Assembly: GCA_903834675.1 (NCBI GenBank)
Contig: CAILKC010000374.1
Location: forward strand, 1 to 8,248
Direction of reading: 5' to 3'
Source: an uncultured Victivallales bacterium
Lineage (GTDB): Bacteria > Verrucomicrobiota > Lentisphaeria > Oligosphaerales > JAFGRS01
Length of the DNA stretch: 8,248 bases
Positions 1-4,470 of the stretch are shown here, piece after piece. The notes below the pieces were generated by a model. That model saw only the letters and a program-made list of their open reading frames with translations, ran no database searches and had not been told where the DNA came from. Each line of letters begins with the position of its first letter. Positions within the stretch are counted from its first letter, which is position 1. The position numbers were made by a program, and so were the translations under genes.

Positions 1-8
1 CCTGTTTA

Positions 9-27
9 CCCAGCCCGCTGGGCTGGG
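9..27. other. GC-rich stem-loop at the window edge
   Basis: CCCAGCCC (9-16) pairs perfectly with GGGCTGGG (20-27) around a three-base GCT loop. No T-run follows on either strand, so it is not a standard intrinsic terminator. It could still be a 3' processing or termination hairpin of a gene lying before the window. Confidence 0.45.
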
Positions 28-105
28 CTAAGGGATGGCCGCACCTACGGCGCTGAAATCGAGCACCAAGGCCCAAAGGGGCGCCGACGCCGCGGCGCCC
101 TCCAA

Positions 106-137
106 CGCCCCTCGTCCGCCGCGACGGCCGAGGGGCG
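106..137. other. 9-bp stem-loop with nested small stem
   Basis: CGCCCCTCG (106-114) is exactly complementary to CGAGGGGCG (129-137). The 14-base loop contains a further GCC/GGC stem (118-120 with 126-128). No T-rich tail follows on either strand. The function is unknown; a transcript-end or intergenic repeat hairpin is possible. Confidence 0.4.
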
Positions 138-195
138 GAATGGGAAGCGCCTGGTGTCCTACGAGGTTGCTGCAAGTCTCATACAAGCAGGATCC

Positions 196-246
196 CCGGC
201 AGGTGCCGGACCTGACCGCCAGAGAACTCCGGTGCCCCGGCAGGGG
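196..246. repeat. Pair of small hairpins sharing a 10-base direct repeat
   Basis: The decamer CCCCGGCAGG occurs at 194-203 and again at 235-244, 41 bases apart. Each copy seeds a hairpin: CCGGCA/TGCCGG at 196-209 around GG, and CCCC/GGGG at 235-246 around GGCA. Both are short and GC-rich, so chance cannot be excluded. Confidence 0.3.
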
Positions 247-255
247 ATTCTGCAC

Positions 256-285
256 TTCGTCATGGGCCTTTGGTCATTCGACCTT
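256..285 (+). repeat. Degenerate TTCGTCAT...GGTCATTCG repeat relic
   Basis: The stretch contains TTCGTCAT (256-263) followed by TTTGGTCATTCG (269-280). It resembles a degenerate copy of the short GTCATTCG/GTCATTTG repeats that are scattered through intergenic DNA of many Planctomycetes and Verrucomicrobia. Translated, such repeats give artefact peptides of the FVIGHWSF type; a plus frame here indeed reads HFVMGLWSFD. The assignment rests on remembered pattern similarity only. Confidence 0.35.
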
Positions 286-325
286 CTGCGGTTCTCATAC
301 CAGCAAACCCCTACGGAGCTGACTT

Positions 326-352
326 GCGCCCGCCGGGCGCTTGGCGCTTGGC
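326..352. repeat. 6-bp hairpin running into a tandem heptamer pair
   Basis: GCGCCC (326-331) and GGGCGC (335-340) form a perfect stem around GCC. The heptamer GCTTGGC is then repeated exactly in tandem (339-345 and 346-352). The heptamer differs by one base from GTTTGGC in the array at 572-606, so both may be remnants of the same heptamer repeat family. Confidence 0.45.
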
Positions 353-424
353 AGCCCGTGGTAAGCGTGTACGGTAAGGGCTGAGAAGCTGTGCCGAAAT
401 TCAGTCCTCCGCAAAGCGGGATTA

Positions 425-470
425 CGGCGGAAGCCTCCCGCAGGCGGGAAGCAGGACCGCCGACTCCAGG
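425..470 (+). repeat. Dispersed structured repeat, copy 1
   Basis: The 38-base core (425-462) matches 4380-4417 at 33 positions, in the same orientation, and the similarity runs on through CTCCA(A)GG. The core can fold into two tiers: an outer CGGCGG (425-430) with CCGCCG (457-462), and an inner stem of 433-440 with 445-452 (one C-A mismatch) closed by a CAGG loop. It lies about 240 bases before the UroD-like start. No T-run follows, so it is not a canonical terminator. Its function is unknown; a mobile intergenic palindrome (REP-like) or a structured RNA motif are options. Confidence 0.6.
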
Positions 471-571
471 CGGTGGTGGGCCGGGGTGGTTTCTTCACAG
501 GTTCTGAGCGGTAAGGGAGTAGGCATCTGTCAATGTGCCGCGAGATGGGCGTTGTCTCCTCGGCTTCCCCA

Positions 572-606
572 CTTCGACGTTTGGCGTTGGACGTTCGATG
601 TTCCGA
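572..606. repeat. Heptamer array, five degenerate units
   Basis: Five consecutive 7-base units fit a consensus close to GTTYGRY: CTTCGAC, GTTTGGC, GTTGGAC, GTTCGAT and GTTCCGA, so GTT recurs every seven bases. This matches the style of heptameric intergenic repeats in Planctomycetes and Verrucomicrobia that are often mis-annotated as FDVRRSMFDV-like proteins; the plus frame here reads FDVWRWTFDV. It lies about 95 bases before the UroD-like gene. The role of such arrays is not known to me. Confidence 0.6.
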
Positions 607-682
607 TGGTACTTCAGCAAGTGCCAACTCCCTACGCGGCTGGCAGGCCCTGGCCGGAGCCGCGGGAAAACAGCCTCGGCTT

Positions 683-690
683 GAGGAGGT
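683..690 (+). promoter_or_regulatory. Shine-Dalgarno site setting the UroD-like start
   Basis: GAGGAGGT is a near-perfect anti-16S match. It lies nine bases before ATG 700, and only three before the alternative TTG at 694, so it favours ATG 700. A 5-bp hairpin (AGCCG 658-662 with CGGCT 677-681) ends just before it and leaves the site free. Confidence 0.75.
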
Positions 691-699
691 GGATTGTCC

Positions 700-1824
700 A
701 TGCGCAGGATGACAGGACGCGAGCGTTTGGATGCCATTTTTGGCGGCCGGGTTCCGGATCGGCCAGCGGTTAAGCTCTGGGGGTGCGACAACGCTCGTCG
801 CCCGCGGCATGCCGACTATGAGCCGATTCGCGACTTGGGTCTGCGCACGACCGATCTGGTCTTTTCGGCGCAGTCGCCGTTCTCGCTGTACGCCGGTCGG
901 CGGGCGGGAGAGTTTACCCAGAGCAGTCAGCGCCCTGCCGACTCCCCCGAGTGGGCTGAGCAGGTGACCGTGCTTCATACTCCCCTCGGTGACCTCGAAG
1001 AGGTTTTCCTGGCCAGCACCTGCAATCGTCCTGGCTACCACAAGACCCATTACCTGAAGGAACCGGCCGACATCCGCAAGCTTCTGTCGCTGCCCTATGA
1101 GCCTTTCGCGTTCTCGCTCGATAACTGGCAGCGTCGGCAGGCAGACGTGGGCAGCAATGGCATTGCCATGTTCGGCCTGGACCATGCCATGTACGGCCTG
1201 CAGCGCCTGATCGGTTCGGAGAATTTCGCCCTCTGGAGCTGGGAGTCGGGCGACCTGATGCTTGAGGCGATAACGGTTTTTGCCGGGCGCATCCGGGTCC
1301 ATGTGCAGGCGGCGCTGGCGGCAGGCGTCCGTGGTGTGTTCGGCTGGGTCGGCCCCGAACTGTGCATTCCGCCGCTGATGTCACCCGCCCACTTCGACCG
1401 CTACGTGGCCGCCTTGGACAAGCCCTTGATCGACCTCATCCACAACGCCGGCAGCCGCGTCTGGGTACACTGCCACGGCCGCATGAACCCCGTTCTTGAA
1501 CGCTTCGCCGACCTGGGCGTGGATGTCCTGAACCCCATCGAACCGCCCCCGATGGGCGATATGACGTTGGCTCAGGCCTTTGCCAGGGTTGGCAACCGCA
1601 TGGGGCTTGAAGGGAATATCGAGACGCACGACATCATGATGGGCACGCCGGAGATTCTGCGGCCCAAGATTGTGGCGGCCTTGGAGGCGGGGCGCGGACG
1701 CCGCTTCGTGCTCTGTCCCTGCTCTGGCTATGATGAGAACGTTGAGCCCAAACCCCACGAAATCCGCAACTGGCGCTTCTACCTCGAGGAGAGCTTGAGG
1801 CTGGCCGAGAGCATGCGCGGCTGA
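700..1824 (+). CDS. UroD-superfamily methyltransferase-like protein
   Basis: This 374-residue cytosolic protein looks like a divergent member of the uroporphyrinogen decarboxylase superfamily, a TIM-barrel group that also contains the corrinoid:coenzyme M methyltransferases MtaA and CmuA. Supporting motifs are the N-terminal MTGRERLDAIFGGRVPDRP (typical opening of non-HemE members), the mid-protein GPELCIPPLMSP, the VHCHG strand end (H257, C258, H259), LNPIEPPP, GLEGNIETH and, near the C-terminus, LCPCSGYD (C339, C341). True HemE signatures, such as the N-terminal RQAGR active-site segment, are absent, so haem synthesis is unlikely. H257/H259 plus a late cysteine recall the H-x-C...C zinc site of MtaA and suggest a metal-dependent methyl transfer; this is inference. 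ATG 700 is chosen over TTG 694 because of the ribosome site at 683-690. No corrinoid protein lies beside it, so substrate and partner are unknown. Confidence 0.85.
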   Translation: MRRMTGRERLDAIFGGRVPDRPAVKLWGCDNARRPRHADYEPIRDLGLRTTDLVFSAQSPFSLYAGRRAGEFTQSSQRPADSPEWAEQVTVLHTPLGDLEEVFLASTCNRPGYHKTHYLKEPADIRKLLSLPYEPFAFSLDNWQRRQADVGSNGIAMFGLDHAMYGLQRLIGSENFALWSWESGDLMLEAITVFAGRIRVHVQAALAAGVRGVFGWVGPELCIPPLMSPAHFDRYVAALDKPLIDLIHNAGSRVWVHCHGRMNPVLERFADLGVDVLNPIEPPPMGDMTLAQAFARVGNRMGLEGNIETHDIMMGTPEILRPKIVAALEAGRGRRFVLCPCSGYDENVEPKPHEIRNWRFYLEESLRLAESMRG

Positions 1825-1828
1825 AGCG

Positions 1829-1865
1829 ATCCCGCCAGGCCGGAGCGGGTCGTCCCGGCCCGACG
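1829..1865. terminator. Possible bidirectional terminator between convergent genes
   Basis: The 49-base gap between the stops of the two converging genes contains CCCGC (1831-1835) paired with GCGGG (1845-1849), then CGTC/GACG (1851-1854 with 1862-1865). There is no U-tract on either side, so hairpin-assisted termination is only suggested by position. Confidence 0.3.
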
Positions 1866-1873
1866 GGTGTGTC

Positions 1874-2236
1874 TCACTTCGCGGCGGCAGGGGCCTTCGT
1901 CGGCTCGGCGGCCGGGGCCTTGGTGGCATCAGCCGGGGGCGGCGTCTTCTCCAGCGTTACGCCTTGGTCTTCCAGTATCTTAATGTACTTAGCGGGCTCC
2001 TTCGTGACGTTTTTGATGCAGCCGCCGCAGCACACATAGATGCGCTTCCCTTCGGCGTCGACAAAGAGGCTCTTATTGACTGCCCCGCCCATCACCGGAC
2101 AGGTCGTCTGAGCCTTGACTTGCGTCGTTGCGGCAGGGGTCGCATTCTTGGCCGGGGTGGGTGCCTGAGCCAGGCAGGCGCCGGCCGCTAAGACCGCGGC
2201 GGCGAGGGTGGTGATCACGATTCTCGGCGTCTTCAT
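1874..2236 (-). CDS. Secreted YHS-like Cys-rich protein, probable metal binder
   Basis: This is a 120-residue exported protein. Residues 1-25 form a signal peptide: a Lys/Arg start, a hydrophobic core (ITTLAAAVLAAGA) and either a signal peptidase I site after AQA (25) or a weak lipobox ending at C21. A Thr/Ala linker follows. The domain at 45-92 starts with CPVMGG (C46) and contains KRIYVCCGGC (C69, C70, C73), then EPAKYIKILEDQG. This layout resembles the YHS domain, seen in copper- or heavy-metal-linked proteins, with Cys ligands likely. The tail is an Ala/Pro/Lys-rich low-complexity segment that repeats TKAPAA. The start is supported by AGGAGA (2243-2248), six bases before ATG. It converges with the UroD-like gene; the metal and partner are unknown. 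Confidence 0.8.
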   Translation of the reverse strand: MKTPRIVITTLAAAVLAAGACLAQAPTPAKNATPAATTQVKAQTTCPVMGGAVNKSLFVDAEGKRIYVCCGGCIKNVTKEPAKYIKILEDQGVTLEKTPPPADATKAPAAEPTKAPAAAK

Positions 2237-2454
2237 CTGGGGTCTCCTGATGCCGTTCCCGGCGGGCGTAATGCCCGGCCATGTCGGGGTGACGGTCCCG
2301 GGCTTGGACCCGCGGCAACGGCGGAAGTTCGACGGCGGCTGCGGTCAGGGGGCTGGCGGTACGCCGACCAGGGCGAGGTGCTACCCAGAGACCGACGAGG
2401 CCAGCGCCAAGGTCGGCGAGGTCCAGCCTCAGACGTCCATTTCTTCACGGCTTC
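2237..2454 (-). other. Leader region of the YHS-like gene
   Basis: These 218 bases separate two minus-strand genes. They hold a hairpin (CGGGC 2263-2267 with GCCCG 2273-2277, extendable by two pairs across a bulge) that lies about 12 bases before the ribosome site of the YHS-like gene, and a second small one (GGTCC 2294-2298 with GGACC 2306-2310). I find no convincing promoter. A 71-codon minus frame starting with GTG at 2448 overlaps the next ATG by four bases, but its Arg/Pro/Ser-rich product looks spurious. Confidence 0.4.
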
Positions 2455-3159
2455 TCAGCGGCTGCCCCGGAACAGCTCGTAGAAGCGATCCTCGTACTCC
2501 TCGAACAGGCCATAACCCCGCAATTTCTCGCCGAGAGTCTTAGCTTTGTCGCGGCTACCGTGGGCGGCGCGGAAGTCCGATTCGATCTCGATGCGCACCG
2601 CATTGGGGACATTGTGGCTGCTGGCCTGCAACAGGCCTCGGCTGGCCATGTCCCGCGTGTTTTGGGGCAGCGAGCGGCGGACGACGTCGTGGATGAAATG
2701 CAGCAGGGAGACCTCCCAGTGGTCGTCCACGCCGACAATCACGCCACAGATGTCGTGATCGTTGGTCTTGGCATCCTTGGCCACCTGGTCGGCCACGTCG
2801 GCGAGATTGCCCTGCACCACCTCTTCGCTGTATTCCTCCTTGCGGAACTGCAGGCCGTACTCGATGATGCGCAGACCCTCGGTGTTGCGCAGTGCCCCCT
2901 CGATATACTGCCGGGCCTCCGGCCCGAAGTTGACCAAGGCCTGGTTGACGAAGTAGCGAGGCATGATAACGCGTGGGCGCTGGGCGGTGACCTGGCCCTG
3001 TCGGAGGCGCAACTGGCCCACGGCATCCAGCACCTCGGTCAGCATGTAATAACGTACGCTCGTCTCGCCGAAGGTCTCCAGCACCTTCGGCGGCGAGTAG
3101 ACGATCCGCGTGCTCTTCGCGGCGTACCACAAGTCCTCGTAACTGGCCATGGTGGGCAT
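2455..3159 (-). CDS. Conserved hypothetical protein (SYEDLWY...TFGET family)
   Basis: This 234-residue soluble protein has no signal peptide or membrane segment. The features I can see are an N-terminal SYEDLWYAAKSTRIV followed by a TFGETSVRYYMLTEV segment, then PRVIMPRYFVNQALVNFGPEARQYIE, a central GVIVGVDDHWEVSLLHFIHDVVRRS, and SRGLL. From memory this resembles conserved hypothetical proteins in Chloroflexi and Planctomycetes with motifs such as YEDLWYRVANTEIV, TFGTT and VSLMKFI; I cannot name a domain or function. Three close starts exist (GTG 3162, ATG 3159, ATG 3150), none with a strong ribosome site; the ATG at 3150 begins MASYEDLW and may be the real one. A plausible promoter lies 70-100 bases upstream (3238-3266). 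The balanced composition and family-like motifs support a real gene. Confidence 0.8.
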   Translation of the reverse strand: MPTMASYEDLWYAAKSTRIVYSPPKVLETFGETSVRYYMLTEVLDAVGQLRLRQGQVTAQRPRVIMPRYFVNQALVNFGPEARQYIEGALRNTEGLRIIEYGLQFRKEEYSEEVVQGNLADVADQVAKDAKTNDHDICGVIVGVDDHWEVSLLHFIHDVVRRSLPQNTRDMASRGLLQASSHNVPNAVRIEIESDFRAAHGSRDKAKTLGEKLRGYGLFEEYEDRFYELFRGSR

Positions 3160-3237
3160 CACGTCCGGAGGGGCGACCCATAGCGCCAGCTACGCCCGAA
3201 TGGCGAAGCTGACCTGGCATGCGCCCCACAGCGCTGG

Positions 3238-3266
3238 AATATACCCGCGCCGTGAGGGCTTACGAA
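3238..3266 (-). promoter_or_regulatory. Putative sigma70-type promoter for the conserved hypothetical gene
   Basis: Read on the minus strand, TTCGTA (3261-3266) and TATATT (3238-3243) are separated by 17 bases. The -10 box matches the consensus at five of six positions, the -35 at about three. A transcript would start near 3231 and carry a leader of about 70 bases. The AT-rich -10 stands out in very GC-rich DNA. The whole promoter lies inside the inverted repeat region at the end of the DUF3014 gene. Confidence 0.45.
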
Positions 3267-3292
3267 CAGCCCTGGGGCGGTGCTCACGGCGC
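3247..3292 (-). terminator. 10-bp inverted repeat overlapping the DUF3014 stop codon
   Basis: GCGCCGTGAG (3247-3256) is the exact complement of CTCACGGCGC (3283-3292). The 26-base interior holds a further GGCT/AGCC stem (3257-3260 with 3268-3271). The distal arm includes the TGA of the DUF3014 gene (3284-3286). On the minus strand it is followed by GGGTATATTCC rather than a U-run, so a terminator, mRNA 3'-end stabiliser or operator are all possible. Confidence 0.4.
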
Positions 3293-4141
3293 CACAATCT
3301 CGAGCTTCAGCGCGGCCGCCAGGGCGCGGATACGGGCCTGGACTTTACGGATGTTCTCGGGTCCGGTACGCAGGAGGTGCTTGCGGGCATCGTTCTGCGC
3401 CTGCAGCGCCGGGTCGGCATAGGAGTACATCTGGCCGGTAGAAACGACCTGCACCGGTCCCGTCGGCACCGGCACCGCCAGGATTTCCGCAGCGGCACGG
3501 GCCAGTACCTCGCGAAAGCGGCGGTCCCCGTAACCGAGCTTACGGTAGGCCAGGTCGAGGGCGGGTTCCAGGCGCTGGTAAGCCCCCGCTACCTGGGCTG
3601 CGTCGCCGGCGCAGAAGACGCCTACCACGCGATCGTAGCGGCCGTAGGAAACCGGGTCAATGACCCAGCCGGTCGCCGTCTGCTTGGCCCGGAACGGCTG
3701 CGTCGGCACCAGGAAGGGTAACTGGCGGCGCGGGCTGCCGCCCAGTGAGATGCAATCAACCGCCGCCACTGCCCGGACGATGGCGTCAGGGTACTTGGCC
3801 CATTCGGCGGCCTCGGGAAAGGCCGCAAATATCCCCGCGGCCAACTCCTGTAGCAGCCGCGCGGCGGAGTCCAGGTCCGTTACCGGCGCCCCGGCAGCGG
3901 TCGGGGGAAGCACGGCTGCGCTATGCACCGGCTTGGGCAGCGCGCCGCGTCCGCCGTCCCCTGCAGCGCCCCCACCAAAGGGGTCCGCCGGGTCGGTCGG
4001 CAGCGTCATGGCGCTGGGCGTCGGCGCCCCCTTTCCGGAGTCCTCAGGGTTCCCCGAGAACCAGACGCGGTAGGCCGTGAACAGGGTCCCCAGGATAATC
4101 GGTGGCGCCGCGTAGAAAAGGACGGTACGACTGAATATCAT
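3284..4141 (-). CDS. DUF3014 family protein, single N-terminal membrane anchor
   Basis: This 285-residue protein has one membrane segment at about residues 4-26 (TVLFYAAPPIILGTLFTAYRVWF), then a Pro/Ala/Gly-rich linker to about residue 80, then a DUF3014 domain. Family hallmarks, recalled rather than searched, are the YGRYD segment (about 166-170), YQRLEPALDLAYRKLGYGDRRF (about 188-209), YSYADPALQ (about 239-247) and LLRTGPENIRKVQ (about 256-268). The function of the family is unknown; the bulk of the protein should lie outside the cytoplasmic membrane. The start is taken as ATG 4141: AGGAG (4151-4155) sits nine bases before it, but directly abuts the alternative ATG at 4150, which would add MLG. 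The gene ends within a 10-bp inverted repeat. It follows the helicase gene after a 330-base gap, so co-transcription is doubtful. Confidence 0.85.
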   Translation of the reverse strand: MIFSRTVLFYAAPPIILGTLFTAYRVWFSGNPEDSGKGAPTPSAMTLPTDPADPFGGGAAGDGGRGALPKPVHSAAVLPPTAAGAPVTDLDSAARLLQELAAGIFAAFPEAAEWAKYPDAIVRAVAAVDCISLGGSPRRQLPFLVPTQPFRAKQTATGWVIDPVSYGRYDRVVGVFCAGDAAQVAGAYQRLEPALDLAYRKLGYGDRRFREVLARAAAEILAVPVPTGPVQVVSTGQMYSYADPALQAQNDARKHLLRTGPENIRKVQARIRALAAALKLEIVAP

Positions 4142-4150
4142 GCCCAGCAT

Positions 4151-4171
4151 CTCCTGGGGGCGGAAGCCCCC
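4151..4171 (-). promoter_or_regulatory. Ribosome binding site abutted by a strong hairpin
   Basis: On the minus strand, a perfect 6-bp GC stem (GGGGGC 4166-4171 with GCCCCC 4156-4161, four-base loop) ends exactly where the AGGAG ribosome site (4151-4155) begins. The site stays single-stranded, but ribosome access could depend on the hairpin. On the plus strand the same hairpin has a GGAA (GNRA) loop. Confidence 0.5.
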
Positions 4172-4232
4172 GCACAGGCGATCTTTGGATCATCAGCAAC
4201 CACTTCATACCATCGTACAGCGAAGGCTGGCA

Positions 4233-4255
4233 CGCAACCGCATGCGTCAGTTGCG
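4233..4255. other. Stem-loop with internal palindrome
   Basis: CGCAAC (4233-4238) pairs perfectly with GTTGCG (4250-4255). The 11-base loop contains the self-complementary octamer CGCATGCG (4239-4246), which could allow loop-loop or dimer contacts. Confidence 0.4.
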
Positions 4256-4275
4256 CACGTACGGATCTGTGTGGG

Positions 4276-4299
4276 GACCTGGGCGGCAACGCCCGGGTC
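4276..4299 (+). other. 10-bp stem-loop with GCAA tetraloop
   Basis: The arms 4276-4285 and 4290-4299 pair at all ten positions on the plus strand, including one U-G wobble (4280 with 4295), around a GCAA loop (4286-4289). On the minus strand the wobble becomes an A-C mismatch and the loop is UUGC, so plus-strand RNA is the better fold. Confidence 0.5.
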
Positions 4300-4379
4300 T
4301 ACCCGGCCAAGACCCGCGGCGGTTCGCCCCCCACGGTCCGCTAGCGAACGTAACCGAGGCATTACGGCTGGGTGGGATA

Positions 4380-4425
4380 CGGCGGCAACCTCTCGCAGGC
4401 GGGAGGCAGGACCGTCGGCTCCAAG
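4380..4425 (+). repeat. Dispersed structured repeat, copy 2
   Basis: This is the second copy of the element at 425-462. The outer stem is CGGCGG (4380-4385) with CCGTCG (4412-4417). The inner stem is 4389-4395 with 4400-4406, around the same CAGG loop. Of five differences in the 38-base core, two turn a G-C pair into a G-U pair on the plus strand (4393 and 4415), one restores a pair that is mismatched in copy 1 (4405), one loses the outermost inner pair (4388), and one is unpaired. It lies about 55 bases past the helicase stop and could also act as its 3' hairpin, though no U-run follows on the minus strand. Confidence 0.6.
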
Positions 4426-4470
4426 GGACTGCGTCTCGGCGTTCTGCCGGGCTGGCCTGTCGGCACGTGC

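Larger units (their letters stand above)
1..682. other. Long intergenic region rich in hairpins and short repeats, no credible gene
   Basis: No open frame here looks like a real protein. All candidates are short, rich in Arg, Pro and Ser, lack a ribosome binding site, and some read straight through repeat relics. The region holds a perfect 8-bp stem-loop at 9-27, a 9-bp stem-loop at 106-137, two small hairpins at 196-209 and 235-246 that share the 10-mer CCCCGGCAGG, a degenerate GTCATTCG-type repeat at 256-285, a hairpin plus tandem heptamers at 326-352, a two-tier stem-loop repeat at 425-462, and a heptamer array at 572-606. The last bases are the leader of the downstream UroD-like gene. I see no tRNA, rRNA or known riboswitch in it. 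Confidence 0.7.
4172..4470. other. Structured intergenic region between helicase and DUF3014 genes
   Basis: This stretch of about 300 bases has no credible gene. It contains stem-loops at 4233-4255 and 4276-4299, a possible closing stem GTGGGG/CCCCAC (4271-4276 with 4329-4334) that overlaps the second hairpin by one pair, and repeat copy 2 at 4380-4417. A weak extended -10 (TGG then TATGAA, minus strand, 4204-4212) might serve the DUF3014 gene, but it lacks a good -35. GU pairs and GNRA loops favour folding on the plus strand, so a plus-strand RNA is conceivable. Confidence 0.45.

Noticed and set aside
373..415. TPP riboswitch-like GGGCTGAGA
   Set aside because: The GGCTGAGA box is followed by neither the ACCTGA segment nor the second pyrophosphate-sensor helix of the TPP aptamer, and the downstream gene is not a thiamine gene.
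1..690. Cobalamin riboswitch before the UroD-like gene
   Set aside because: I looked for one because UroD-like methyltransferases can work with corrinoids, but no B12-box-like sequence or matching arrangement is visible.
295..1302. 335-codon minus-strand frame opposite the UroD-like gene
   Set aside because: It lies mostly antisense to a gene with clear family motifs, is rich in Arg, Pro and Ser, and runs out through the repeat region at 425-462.
700..1824. Genuine uroporphyrinogen decarboxylase (hemE)
   Set aside because: The N-terminal active-site signature of HemE is absent and no haem gene is nearby.
2233..2448. 71-codon minus frame overlapping the YHS-like start by four bases
   Set aside because: The ATGA overlap looks like translational coupling, but the product is Arg/Pro/Ser low complexity, starts with GTG and has no ribosome site.
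2555..3229. 224-codon minus-strand frame in another phase of the conserved hypothetical gene
   Set aside because: Arg/Gly/His-rich composition typical of an out-of-phase reading in GC-rich DNA; the competing frame has balanced composition and family-like motifs.
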